Counted from the first letter of the stretch, positions 1 to 7,425 are shown. The stretch is DNA of 17,645 nt from Halanaerobium sp. (GCA_003070825.1 QBLP01000029.1:1-17645), one strand, 5' to 3'. The notes: generated by a model from the letters alone, not told the origin. A program made the numbers and translations.

Positions 1-354
1 GTTCAAAATTCTATATCTATATTTTTTGCCCCGTGCATCAAATCTAGAGTGGAAATCTTCATCCACTTTTTCTGCTTTTTTACAGATAATATCAGCAGGT
101 AATTCGCTATTTAAAGCGATTGGAATTTTATGAGCTGGAATATCTACATCCAGAAAGAAATTCGCCGTCTGACCAGCCGCATGAACCCCGGCATCTGTCC
201 TTCCTGCACCAGTAATCCTAACTCTTTTTTTATTAATTCTAGTCAGAGCATTTTCTAACTTCTGCTGTATTGTCTGACTGGTGTTTTTTTGAATCTGCCA
301 GCCACTATAATTATTTCCATCATATTCGACTATAATTTTATAATTTTGTTTCAT
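1..354 (-). CDS. truA: tRNA pseudouridine(38-40) synthase TruA, N-terminal part, cut by window edge
   Basis: TruA converts uridines 38-40 of the tRNA anticodon arm to pseudouridine in the cytoplasm. The visible 118 residues start MKQNYKIIVEYDGNNYSGWQ, the typical TruA opening, and contain the catalytic-site motif GAGRTDAGVHA at about residues 49-59, with the nucleophilic aspartate at position 54. The remainder (a full protein is about 245 residues) lies beyond position 1. The ATG at 354 is preceded by an AGGTGAG-like ribosome binding site that overlaps the ecfT stop, and the gap to ecfT is 10 bases, so the two are surely co-transcribed. The location after ecfT is the usual one in Bacillota. 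I see no damage in the visible part. Confidence 0.95.
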   Translation of the reverse strand, partial: MKQNYKIIVEYDGNNYSGWQIQKNTSQTIQQKLENALTRINKKRVRITGAGRTDAGVHAAGQTANFFLDVDIPAHKIPIALNSELPADIICKKAEKVDEDFHSRFDARGKKYRYRILN

Positions 355-364
355 TTAATCTCAC

Positions 365-1156
365 CTAATAAAATGATACAGCAACTGCCAGAATAATAAT
401 TATAATTAAAGCAATAAAATCATAATACTTAAACTCCAGCTCGTGCAGTCTTGTTCTGCCTTCTCCACCCCGATAACACCTGGACTCCATAGCAAGTGCA
501 AGATCATCTGCCCTTCTAAAAGCACTTATAAATAACGGAACCAGTAAGGGAATTAAACTTTTAGCTCTCTGAATTAAATTACCTGATTCGAAATCAGCAC
601 CCCTTGCCTGTTGAGCTTTCATAATTTTATCAGCCTCTTCCAGTAGAGTTGGAATAAACCTTAGAGCTATTGTCATCATCATTGACAACTCACTGGCTGG
701 AACTCCAAACCTCTTTAAAGGTGATAAGATATATTCAATTCCATCTGTTAACTGCAGAGGAGAAGTGGTTAATGTTAAAAGTGAGGTGAATAAGATTAAA
801 ATAAATATTCTACTCACCATAAAAAAACCGGTGTATACTCCTTCAGATTCTATGGAAATAAATTTCCAGGCCCAAAGAACTTCGCCACCTTTAGTTAAGA
901 AAACATGAATTACAAGGGTAAATAATACCAAAATCAGTATTGGCTTTAAACCTTTGAGAACTTTTTTTAATGAGATTTTGGATAATAAAATAACTACCAA
1001 AATAAAAGCAGAAAAATAGCCAAAACCACTAAATGTATCAATAGTAAATAAAGCAATTATTAAAATGGTTGTAATAATTATCTTAATCCGGGCATCCAGA
1101 GCATGAACAATGGAATCGCGTGCTATATATTGACCAATTGTTATATCTTTTAGCAT
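365..1156 (-). CDS. ecfT: ECF transporter transmembrane protein EcfT
   Basis: EcfT is the membrane scaffold of the energy-coupling factor (ECF) module. It couples ATP hydrolysis by EcfA1/EcfA2 to exchangeable substrate-binding S components for vitamins and similar micronutrients. The 263-residue protein has several hydrophobic segments (about residues 24-40, 46-60, 70-88, 108-130 and 245-263). It carries the two short coupling-helix motifs of the family, AQQARG at about 181-186 and ESRCYRG at about 224-230, whose arginines contact the ATPases. Length is normal. The ATG at 1156 is separated by one base from the ecfA2 stop and has a GAGGAG site inside ecfA2. No S component is encoded nearby, which points to a shared (group II) ECF module. 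Confidence 0.95.
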   Translation of the reverse strand: MLKDITIGQYIARDSIVHALDARIKIIITTILIIALFTIDTFSGFGYFSAFILVVILLSKISLKKVLKGLKPILILVLFTLVIHVFLTKGGEVLWAWKFISIESEGVYTGFFMVSRIFILILFTSLLTLTTSPLQLTDGIEYILSPLKRFGVPASELSMMMTIALRFIPTLLEEADKIMKAQQARGADFESGNLIQRAKSLIPLLVPLFISAFRRADDLALAMESRCYRGGEGRTRLHELEFKYYDFIALIIIIILAVAVSFY

Positions 1157-1157
1157 A

Positions 1158-2006
1158 TTATTTGCTCCTCAATGCTTTAATTATTTCAGCTGATGCCTCA
1201 GATATAGAAAATAAATTTGTATTTACTTTCAATCCTTTTTCTTCCAGACGGTGTAGAATTTCTGTGATTTGAGGAAGATCAAGAGAAAGTTTATGCAGCT
1301 CCTGTTCCTGAGAAAAAACTTTCACTGGTGTATCATCAATAACAATTTCTCCCTGATGCATCACAATAACTCTACTTGCAAGTTCAGCTATCTCTTCCAT
1401 CCGGTGTGAGATTAAGATGACTGTCATTTCAAGCTCCTGATAGAGATATTTCAGCAGTTCTGCAAGCTGTTTTCTACCCTGCGGATCAAGTCCAGCACTG
1501 GGTTCATCTAGAACTAAAACGTCAGGTTTTAGAGCTAAAACTCCAGCAATTGCAACTTTTCGCTGCTGGCCTCCACTTAAATTAAATGGAGAGCGGTCTT
1601 TAAATTCTTCGTAACCAAGACCTACTAGGTCCATAACCTCTTTAACTCTTTTCTCTATTTCACTCTTTTTTAAACCAAGGTTTTTAGGGCCAAAAGCTAT
1701 GTCCTGAAAAACTGTTTCTTCAAACAATTGATGTTCAGGATACTGAAAAACTAAACCAACATGACGTCTGGTTTCTTTTAAATTGCTTTTTTCATTAGTT
1801 ATGTTTTTTCCATTAACCTTAACGGTCCCAGAACTTGGTATGATCAGTCCATTAAACAGTTGCACTAAGGTAGATTTACCAGAACCAGTGTGTCCTACAA
1901 TTCCAATAAATTCTCCCTTGCTGATCTCTAAATTAATATTTTTTAATGCTTTAACATTATTTTCATCCTGATAGATATGGCTAACATCATTTAATTCAAT
2001 TAACAT
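1158..2006 (-). CDS. ecfA2: ECF transporter ATP-binding protein EcfA2
   Basis: One of the two ABC ATPases of the ECF module, acting at the cytoplasmic face of the membrane with EcfA1 and EcfT. The 282 residues show Walker A GHTGSGKST at 38-46, a Q-loop in FQYPEHQLFEETV around 88-99, the LSGGQ signature at 143-147, Walker B VLVLDE at about 163-168 and the switch histidine in ISH at 201. The C-terminal extension after about residue 235 is typical of EcfA proteins. The gene starts inside the end of ecfA1 (7-base overlap, ATGTTAA), suggesting translational coupling that balances the two ATPases. I assign A2 by order and by the FQYPEHQLFEETV segment; the A1/A2 names are less certain than the family. 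Confidence 0.94.
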   Translation of the reverse strand: MLIELNDVSHIYQDENNVKALKNINLEISKGEFIGIVGHTGSGKSTLVQLFNGLIIPSSGTVKVNGKNITNEKSNLKETRRHVGLVFQYPEHQLFEETVFQDIAFGPKNLGLKKSEIEKRVKEVMDLVGLGYEEFKDRSPFNLSGGQQRKVAIAGVLALKPDVLVLDEPSAGLDPQGRKQLAELLKYLYQELEMTVILISHRMEEIAELASRVIVMHQGEIVIDDTPVKVFSQEQELHKLSLDLPQITEILHRLEEKGLKVNTNLFSISEASAEIIKALRSK

Positions 2007-2821
2007 AATGCATCCACCAACTCATCTATGCTTAAAATATCAGGAATATTAATCTTTTCCTGACGCAGATATTCAGCAACCTCAACTGCAACAGGTATAT
2101 CTAAGTTAACATCTTTTAACTCCTCAACTAATCTAAAAATGGATTTTGGACTCCCTTTATGTAGAATCTGACCCTGATTCATAACAATAACCTTATCTGC
2201 ATTTATCGCTTCCTCCATAAAGTGAGTTATATGGACAACAGTGATTCCTTTTTCTTTGTTTAAATATTGTACTGTTTCCATAACTTCTTTTCTACCCTGC
2301 GGATCAAGCATTGCAGTCGGTTCGTCAAGAACTATACAGTCAGGTTCCATGGCAATAACCCCGGCAATTGCGACTCTCTGTTTCTGCCCACCAGATAATT
2401 TATGAGGGGCAAATTTTTGGAATCCAGCCATTCCTACCATTTCAAGAGATTTATCCACTCTTTGACGAATCTCTTCGGTTGGAATACCTAAATTTTCAGG
2501 TCCAAATGCTACATCATCTTCAACCATAGAAGCAACAAGTTGATTGTCCGGGTTTTGAAAAACCATTCCAACTTTCTGCCTAACCTTCCAGGTATTATCA
2601 CGATTATTAGTATTTAAACCTGCAACAAAAATCTCTCCTTTGGAAGGAGTTAAGAGTACATTTAATAACTTTGCCAGGGTAGATTTGCCTGAACCATTTG
2701 AACCAATAATAACAGCAAAATCACCGGCTTCAATCTGCAGATCAATATTCTGCAGGGCCGGTCTATCACTGTCGTCATTTTCATAAAGAAAATCTACCCC
2801 ATTTATTTCTATCAGGCTCAT
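2000..2821 (-). CDS. ecfA1: ECF transporter ATP-binding protein EcfA1
   Basis: The partner ABC ATPase of the ECF vitamin transporter. The 273 residues contain Walker A GSNGSGKST at 40-48, the Q-loop in VFQNPDNQLVASMVEDDVAF from about 87 (typical of EcfA1), the LSGGQ signature at 142-146, Walker B CIVLDE at 162-167 and the H-loop histidine in ITH at 200. All catalytic elements are present. It follows rplQ by 20 bases with no terminator between them, so it should be read from the ribosomal-protein transcript. This is the common Bacillota arrangement. Confidence 0.94.
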   Translation of the reverse strand: MSLIEINGVDFLYENDDSDRPALQNIDLQIEAGDFAVIIGSNGSGKSTLAKLLNVLLTPSKGEIFVAGLNTNNRDNTWKVRQKVGMVFQNPDNQLVASMVEDDVAFGPENLGIPTEEIRQRVDKSLEMVGMAGFQKFAPHKLSGGQKQRVAIAGVIAMEPDCIVLDEPTAMLDPQGRKEVMETVQYLNKEKGITVVHITHFMEEAINADKVIVMNQGQILHKGSPKSIFRLVEELKDVNLDIPVAVEVAEYLRQEKINIPDILSIDELVDALC

Positions 2822-2841
2822 ATTAACACCTACATTCAGTA

Positions 2842-3183
2842 TTATTCTACTAGTTCAATAATCGCTTGCTTAGCTGCATCTCCACGACGAGGATACATTT
2901 TTAAAATTCTTGTATAACCACCAGGTCTTTCTGAATACTGAGGTGCAATCTCATCAAATAATTTAGTAACTATTTCTTTATCTTTGATTTTGCTCATCAC
3001 TTTACGCCTTGAAGCAAGATTGTTAGTCTTCGCAGCAGTAATAAGCTTCTCAGCATAAGATCTTAATTCTTTTGCCTTAGGTAGTGTAGTTTCGATTCTT
3101 CCCTCGCGAAACAATGATGTCGCCATGTTGCTTAACATAGCCTGACGATGGGAAGATCTTTTCTGTAATTTACGCTTAGCCAC
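2842..3183 (-). CDS. rplQ: 50S ribosomal protein L17
   Basis: L17 is a bacterial large-subunit protein near the exit of the peptide tunnel. The 113-residue protein matches the short family form: SSHRQAMLSNMATSLFREGRIETT near residues 9-33 and a C-terminal RPGGYTRILKMYPRRGDAA segment. It begins with GTG, followed by AKRKLQKRSSHR, and has a GGAGGGATTTTAG ribosome binding site. It lies 13 bases after the rpoA stop, the normal position at the end of the alpha operon. It appears intact, unlike its upstream neighbour rpoA. Confidence 0.97.
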   Translation of the reverse strand: MAKRKLQKRSSHRQAMLSNMATSLFREGRIETTLPKAKELRSYAEKLITAAKTNNLASRRKVMSKIKDKEIVTKLFDEIAPQYSERPGGYTRILKMYPRRGDAAKQAIIELVE

Positions 3184-3196
3184 CTAAAATCCCTCC

Positions 3197-3883
3197 TTAA
3201 ATTTCATTCTCTTTTAAATCTAAATCAAGTTCATCTAATTTATCTTTAATTTCCTGTAAGGATTTTTTACCAAGATTACGAACCTTCATCAGATCATCTT
3301 CAGTTTTATCAACTAATTCTTCAACTGTATTGATCCCGGCTCGCTTCAGACAATTAGAAGAACGAACTGAAAGCTCTAATTCTTCAATTGTTGTATCTAA
3401 GATTTTATCCTTTTCTTCTTCTTCTACTTCTACCATGATTTCTACATCTTCAATTTCATCAGTTAAATTGATAAATAGTTCAAGATGCTCAACCATAATT
3501 TTTGCAGCAAGACTGATAGCATCATCAGGATGAATACTACCATTTGTATTTACTTCCAGGACCAGACGATCAAAGTCAGTTACCTGACCAACTCTGGTAT
3601 TTTCGATATTAAAATTGGCTCTCTCAATAGGACTGTAAGAAGAATCTATTGGAATTAGACCAATTACATTATTATCAAATAAGTCTTTATTTTCTTCAGC
3701 GGTATGATAACCTCTACCTTTATCTACAGTAGCCTCTAAAACAAGTCTGCCGTCTTCAGCAAGAGTGGCAATATGGTGATCTTTATTGACAACCTGTACA
3801 TCACCTGAAGAAATAAAATCTCCAGCAGTTACCTCTCCTTCTCCTTCTGCCTCTAAACGAATAGTTGTCTGTTCATCACTGTA
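3197..3883 (-). pseudogene. rpoA: RNA polymerase alpha subunit, missing about 90 N-terminal residues
   Basis: RpoA normally dimerises through its N-terminal domain to start RNA polymerase assembly; its C-terminal domain touches promoter DNA and activators. The frame from 3883 to 3197 reads about 228 residues that match the family from YSDE (about residue 90 of a normal 315-residue subunit) to the end. It includes EAEGEGEVTAGD, NKDHHIATLAEDGRL, ENTRVGQVTDFDRL, an acidic linker EVEEEEKD, and the helix-hairpin-helix C-terminal domain with VRSSNCLKRAGI and KVRNLGKKSL. The start codon, the RRVLLSSLPG dimer and beta-contact region and the upstream spacer are gone. The sequence is joined directly to rpsD in a different frame, with 31 bases shared. 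The first in-frame ATG is at 3496, inside the linker region. As shown it cannot encode a working alpha subunit. Confidence 0.9.
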
Positions 3884-4428
3884 CCTTCTGCTTTTTCAAG
3901 ATCAGAATTAAGCCATTCCTGTGTAGCAAAGTCAGCATTATATTCAAAGATCTCTTTAAAACGCTTGGACTTGCGGCTGGAATCTTTTACACTAATAACA
4001 TCGTCTACATCTATTTCATATGAAGGAATGTCAACCTTACGTCCATTCACTTTAATATGACCGTGTAATACAAACTGCCTGGCTTCACTGCGGGAGCTGG
4101 CAAAACCCATTCTGTAAACAATATTATCCAGTCTTCTTTCTAATAACTGGAGGAAGTTTTCACCTGTAACTCCGTTTTCATTTTCAGCCTTTTCGAAGTA
4201 ATTACGGAACTGATTTTCCATAATTCCATAAATTCTTCTAACTTTCTGCTTTTCTCTTAACTGAGAACCATATTCTGATACCTTTTGACGTCCCTGACCA
4301 TGCTCACCTGGAACATAAGGTCTGCGATCAAAAGAACATTTATCACTATAACAACGGGCGCCTTTTAAATATAATTTTTCACCTTCACGTCTGCACAATT
4401 TACAAACTGAACCTGTATATCTTGCCAT
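3853..4428 (-). CDS. rpsD: 30S ribosomal protein S4, C-terminus lost
   Basis: S4 is a primary 16S rRNA binder that nucleates small-subunit assembly. The 191-residue product has a zinc-binding N-terminus (Cys 9, 12, 26 and 31, the spacing known from zinc-containing S4) and the S4 RNA-binding domain at about 98-160 (RRLDNIVYRMGFASSRSEAR, HGHIKVNGRKVDIPSY). It matches the family to EGTV at 181-184 and then ends with seven unrelated residues, MNRQLFV. A normal S4 continues about 25 more residues to a conserved IVE-Y-S ending. The missing part coincides with the loss of the start of rpoA, so one deletion explains both. Start ATG at 4428 has a GAGGTG site; the gap to rpsK is 28 bases. Confidence 0.92.
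   Translation of the reverse strand: MARYTGSVCKLCRREGEKLYLKGARCYSDKCSFDRRPYVPGEHGQGRQKVSEYGSQLREKQKVRRIYGIMENQFRNYFEKAENENGVTGENFLQLLERRLDNIVYRMGFASSRSEARQFVLHGHIKVNGRKVDIPSYEIDVDDVISVKDSSRKSKRFKEIFEYNADFATQEWLNSDLEKAEGTVMNRQLFV
3871..3890 (-). other. Junction between truncated rpsD and truncated rpoA
   Basis: Reading the minus strand, rpsD sequence coding EGTV (conserved in S4) meets rpoA sequence coding YSDE (conserved in RpoA) within a few bases. The bases TACAGT around 3878-3883 fit both genes: they can encode the T-V part of the S4 motif and the Y-S part of the alpha motif. This is what a deletion between short matching sequences would leave. The segment expected between (the S4 tail, a spacer with the rpoA ribosome binding site, and about 90 rpoA codons) would be roughly 0.35-0.4 kb. 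Confidence 0.8.
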
Positions 4429-4456
4429 TTTTACACCTCAACTTTCTATTATATAA

Positions 4457-4855
4457 TTATATACGTCTTCTTTTCGGGGGTCTACATCCATTATGTGGAA
4501 TAGGAGTAATATCTTTAATTAAAGTAATATTTAAACCTGCAGACTGTAGAGTTCTAATTGCAGACTCTCTACCAGAACCAGGACCTTTAACATAAATTTC
4601 TACTTCCTTAAGACCCATTTCTTTTGCTTCATCAGCAGCATTTTCTGCGGCCAGCTGAGCAGCAAAAGGAGTACTTTTTCTGGAACCCTTATAACCAACT
4701 TTTCCAGCACTTGACCAGGCAATTACCTTACCTTCTTCATCAGTAATTGAAATAATTGTATTATTAAATGTAGATTTAATATGTGCCTGACCTTTTTCTA
4801 TATTGCGTTTAACCTTTTTTCTTCTACGTGATTTTTTCTTCTTATTTTTAGCCAT
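4457..4855 (-). CDS. rpsK: 30S ribosomal protein S11
   Basis: S11 sits in the platform of the small subunit near the mRNA exit. The 132-residue protein is full length: a very basic N-terminus (MAKNKKKKSRRRKKVKR) followed by the conserved AHIKSTFNNTIISITD, SSAGKVGYKGSRKSTPFAAQ and VKGPGSGRESAIRTLQ segments and the terminal PIPHNGCRPPKRRR. The ATG at 4855 lies 16 bases after the rpsM stop, with a GGAGGG site. A perfect AT palindrome (4450-4463) straddles its stop codon, probably by chance. Confidence 0.98.
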   Translation of the reverse strand: MAKNKKKKSRRRKKVKRNIEKGQAHIKSTFNNTIISITDEEGKVIAWSSAGKVGYKGSRKSTPFAAQLAAENAADEAKEMGLKEVEIYVKGPGSGRESAIRTLQSAGLNITLIKDITPIPHNGCRPPKRRRI

Positions 4856-4871
4856 TAATTATATTCCCTCC

Positions 4872-5252
4872 TTACTTAGCTGGTTTTGATCTAGTTACAC
4901 CAACAGTTTTCTTAGGACCTTTACGTGTACGAGCATTTGTTTTAGTTCTCTGTCCACGCACTGGTAAACCTCTGCGGTGACGAAGACCACGGTAACAACC
5001 AATATCCTTTAATCTTTTAATATCAGCTCTTCTTTCTCTTCTTAATTCACCTTCAACTATATAGTGCTCATCAATTTCACTTCTTAAATCTGAAATTTCA
5101 GCTTCAGTTAAATCTTTAATTCTTGTATCAGGATCAATTCCTGTGCTCTCAAGAATTTTTTGAGAAGTAGTTCTACCGATACCATAAATATATGTCAATC
5201 CAATCTCTACCCTTTTATTTCTGGGAAGATCAACACCTTCAATTCTAGCCAT
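4872..5252 (-). CDS. rpsM: 30S ribosomal protein S13
   Basis: S13 lies in the head of the 30S subunit and contacts P-site tRNA and the 50S bridge. The 126-residue protein has the usual opening MARIEGVDLPRNKRVEIGLTYIYGIG with the helix-two-turns-helix domain, the conserved CYRGLRHRRGLPVRGQRTKTNARTRKG block at about 86-112, and a basic tail ending KKTVGVTRSKPAK. Length is normal. It follows rpmJ by 20 bases, with a GGAGGTG site before the ATG at 5252. Confidence 0.98.
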   Translation of the reverse strand: MARIEGVDLPRNKRVEIGLTYIYGIGRTTSQKILESTGIDPDTRIKDLTEAEISDLRSEIDEHYIVEGELRRERRADIKRLKDIGCYRGLRHRRGLPVRGQRTKTNARTRKGPKKTVGVTRSKPAK

Positions 5253-5272
5253 GATTTCACCTCCAGTATTTT

Positions 5273-5386
5273 TTATCCCTGACGCTGTTTATGCTTGGGA
5301 TTTTCACAAATAACCATTACTTTACCATTGCGTCTAATAACCTTACATTTATCACAAATCGGCTTAACTGATGGTCTTACTTTCAT
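5273..5386 (-). CDS. rpmJ: 50S ribosomal protein L36 (zinc type)
   Basis: A 37-residue gene. It encodes MKVRPSVKPICDKCKVIRRN followed by GKVMVICENPKHKQRQG. L36 is a small zinc-ribbon protein of the large subunit. Its ligands are Cys 11, Cys 14, Cys 27 and His 32, so this is the zinc-binding (C+) form. It lies between infA (23-base gap) and rpsM (20-base gap), the standard place in Bacillota. The start ATG at 5386 is preceded by an AAGGGGTGAT ribosome binding site. Confidence 0.96.
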   Translation of the reverse strand: MKVRPSVKPICDKCKVIRRNGKVMVICENPKHKQRQG

Positions 5387-5409
5387 TAACAATCACCCCT
5401 TGTGGTAAT

Positions 5410-5634
5410 TTATTTCGCTTTATGTCGATAAGTTATCCGGCCACGACTCAAGTCATAGGGAGAAAGTTCTACTGTTACCTTATCACCAGGTAAAATTCGT
5501 ATAAAATTCATCCTCATTTTTCCTGAAACATGTGCCAGAACTTTATGTCCGTTTTCCAATTCAACTCTAAACATTGCATTTGGCAGGGGTTCAACTACAG
5601 TACCCTGGACTTCAATAGGATCTTCTTTTGCCAT
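5410..5634 (-). CDS. infA: Translation initiation factor IF-1
   Basis: IF-1 is a single OB-fold protein that binds the 30S A site during initiation. The 74-residue product is close to the usual 72 and shows the family blocks MAKEDPIEVQGTVVEPLPNA, FRVELENGHKVLAHVSGKMR, NFIRILPGDKVTVELSPYDL and SRGRITYRHK. Its ATG at 5634 is 3 bases after the stop of the KOW-domain gene, and its GAGGAGG site lies inside the end of that gene, so translation of the pair is probably coupled. Confidence 0.97.
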   Translation of the reverse strand: MAKEDPIEVQGTVVEPLPNAMFRVELENGHKVLAHVSGKMRMNFIRILPGDKVTVELSPYDLSRGRITYRHKAK

Positions 5635-5637
5635 AAA

Positions 5638-5949
5638 TTATTTGACCTCCTCTTTACTGAGATAATCCTTTAAAATTAAGCGAACATCTTCACTGCGAAC
5701 TCGTTTCTTATCTTTTAAATCTCTTAAAAACTCTGCTGCAATCTGACCTGTACTTTCTAAATGTCTGCTATTTTTATATTTTGGATTATTAAATTTCCTC
5801 TTTACACCATCGACAACTTTTATTTTTTGATCTGACTCATTATCTATATCTATTACTAAATAATAAGTATCTTTATCTCTGCCGGCAGTCGACCTGACAA
5901 TTTCGCCAACTTTAAAAGCAGTATCCAAAAATATCACTCTTTTCTTCAA
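5638..5949 (-). CDS. KOW-domain RNA-binding protein (L14e/L6e/L27e-like)
   Basis: A small protein of up to 103 residues with an N-terminal KOW motif (KVGEIVRSTAGRDKDTYYLV, about residues 13-32) and a basic, charged C-terminal half. Related KOW proteins resembling archaeal/eukaryotic L14e are found between map and infA in many Clostridia; a role in RNA or ribosome binding is inferred and no precise function is established. It is the first gene after the promoter at 5975-6004. The start is uncertain. TTG at 5949 gives 103 residues, and GTG at 5937 or TTG at 5928 would still include the whole KOW motif; none has a strong ribosome binding site. Leader length from the predicted start of transcription to 5949 is only about 20 bases. 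Confidence 0.85.
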   Translation of the reverse strand: MKKRVIFLDTAFKVGEIVRSTAGRDKDTYYLVIDIDNESDQKIKVVDGVKRKFNNPKYKNSRHLESTGQIAAEFLRDLKDKKRVRSEDVRLILKDYLSKEEVK

Positions 5950-5974
5950 GCTCTCTTTTTAACACGCACTGTAT

Positions 5975-6004
5975 ATTATACCATAGATACGACAGGCTCT
6001 GCAA
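5975..6004 (-). promoter_or_regulatory. Housekeeping-sigma promoter with extended -10, before KOW-infA-rpmJ-alpha genes
   Basis: On the minus strand TTGCAG (5999-6004) is followed by 18 bases and a perfect TATAAT (5975-5980) preceded by TGG, giving the extended -10 TGnTATAAT. Transcription should start near 5967-5970. The whole element falls in the 61-base gap between map and the KOW gene, by far the largest spacer in this half of the window. It would let initiation factor, alpha-operon and ECF genes be expressed separately from the upstream S10/spc transcript. Confidence 0.8.
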
Positions 6005-6010
6005 TAAAAG

Positions 6011-6760
6011 TTAAAGTTTACTTAATATTTCAACTCCAGCTTTAGTTATTGCTATTGTATGCTCGAAATGAGCAGAAAGGCTTCTATCTTTTGTTACTAC
6101 TGTCCAGTCATCCTCTAATGTCTCGACTTCATAACCACCAATGTTCACCATTGGCTCAATAGCAAGGGTCATGCCCTCTTTTAATTTAGGACCTTTTCCT
6201 GCCGGACCAAAATTAGGTATCTGTGGATCTTCATGCATATCACGACCGATTCCGTGACCAACATAATCTCGAACCACAGAAAACCCATTATTTTCGACAT
6301 ATTCCTGTACAGCATGTGAAATATCAAATAATCTGTTGCCGATAACTGCTTTTTCAATTCCTTTAAGAAGAGATTCTTCAGTTACCTTCAATAATTTGCT
6401 GGCATTTTCCGAAATTGAACCAACTGCATGTGTTCTGGCAGCATCACCATTAAATCCTTCATAAAAAGTTCCAATGTCAATACTTACTATATCACCAGCT
6501 TCTAAAAAACGATGATCAGCAGGAATACCATGTACAACTTCTTCATTAATTGAAATACAAATAGAGGCTGGAAAACCCTGATATCCTTTAAAAGAAGGAA
6601 CAGCTCCCTTACTGCGAATAAATTCATCAGCAAGCTGATCAAGTTCTGCAGTAGATATACCAGGTTTAATGTTTTCTGCCAGATAAGCATGTGTTTCTGC
6701 CACTATCTGATTTGCTTCACGCATTATATCAATTTCACGCCTCGATTTCAAGATAATCAT
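6011..6760 (-). CDS. map: Type I methionine aminopeptidase
   Basis: Map removes the initiator methionine from nascent proteins in the cytoplasm. The 249-residue protein is a standard bacterial type Ia enzyme. The five metal ligands are visible as Asp 95 (SIDIG), Asp 106 (NGDAART), His 169 (VGHGIGRDMHEDP), Glu 202 (IEPM) and Glu 233 (HFEHT), and the substrate-contacting His 77 lies in VVHGIP. The ATG at 6760 shares one base with the adk stop (TAATG), which implies translational coupling. No terminator is visible after it; the downstream promoter begins within 10 bases of its stop. Confidence 0.97.
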   Translation of the reverse strand: MIILKSRREIDIMREANQIVAETHAYLAENIKPGISTAELDQLADEFIRSKGAVPSFKGYQGFPASICISINEEVVHGIPADHRFLEAGDIVSIDIGTFYEGFNGDAARTHAVGSISENASKLLKVTEESLLKGIEKAVIGNRLFDISHAVQEYVENNGFSVVRDYVGHGIGRDMHEDPQIPNFGPAGKGPKLKEGMTLAIEPMVNIGGYEVETLEDDWTVVTKDRSLSAHFEHTIAITKAGVEILSKL

Positions 6761-7410
6761 TATTTATTCGCCTCAATTAATTTCATTAGTCGCTGCTGCA
6801 CCTTTTCAATTCCGCCGGTGCTTTTAACCTCATGCAGTATTCCTTTGTTTTGATAGTAATCTGCAAGCTTAGCAGTTTTTTCTTTATTTACTTCAATTCG
6901 TTTCTTAACTGTTTCTTCCTCATCATCACTGCGCTGAATTACTTCTCCCCCACACTTATCACATACACCTTCAACTTCAGGTGGATCATTTTTTACATGA
7001 TAGGTGGCCCCACAATCAACACATACTCTGCGTCCAGCCAGTCTTTCAACTAAGATATCTATTTCAGCCTGCAGATAAATCGCAAGATCAAGCTCTCTAT
7101 TCTGCTCTGCTAAGATTTCATCTAAGGCTTCAGCCTGTGCAATTGTACGGGGAAATCCATCCAGGATAAATCCCTCTTTACAGTCACCTTCTTTTAATCG
7201 TTCTTCAACAATTCCAATGGTTACTTCATCTGGTACTAATTCGCCGGCATCAATAAATGATTTAGCTTTTTTTCCCAGTGGGGTTTTATTTTTAATTGCC
7301 TTTCTGAAAATATCACCAGTAGCAATATGAGGAATTTCCAAACTTGCTTCTAATTTTTTAGCCTGAGTACCCTTTCCAACACCGGGTAAACCCAGTAAAA
7401 TCATATCCAT
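6760..7410 (-). CDS. adk: Adenylate kinase, zinc-containing LID
   Basis: Adk catalyses ATP + AMP = 2 ADP. The 216-residue long form has the P-loop GLPGVGKGT at 7-15 (GPPGAGKGT is the more usual version), the AMP-site segments TGDIFR and LDGFPRT, and a LID domain with four cysteines (130, 133, 150 and 153) that form the structural zinc site common in Gram-positive enzymes. ATG 7410 fits a GGAGGAAATAAA site; a second ATG at 7404 is less well spaced. It lies 15 bases after secY, as in most Bacillota. Confidence 0.97.
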   Translation of the reverse strand: MDMILLGLPGVGKGTQAKKLEASLEIPHIATGDIFRKAIKNKTPLGKKAKSFIDAGELVPDEVTIGIVEERLKEGDCKEGFILDGFPRTIAQAEALDEILAEQNRELDLAIYLQAEIDILVERLAGRRVCVDCGATYHVKNDPPEVEGVCDKCGGEVIQRSDDEEETVKKRIEVNKEKTAKLADYYQNKGILHEVKSTGGIEKVQQRLMKLIEANK

Positions 7411-7425
7411 TTTATTTCCTCCTCT

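Noticed and set aside
3197..3496. A separate 99-residue gene for the alpha C-terminal domain alone
   Set aside because: The frame continues upstream with clear RpoA sequence to 3883 and there is no ribosome binding site before ATG 3496; this is an internal methionine.
4450..4463. Perfect 14-base palindrome TATATAATTATATA at the rpsK stop, with a TATAAT on the minus strand before rpsD
   Set aside because: No -35 box lies at a suitable distance and A/T-only palindromes arise easily in AT-rich spacers; a promoter is not supported.
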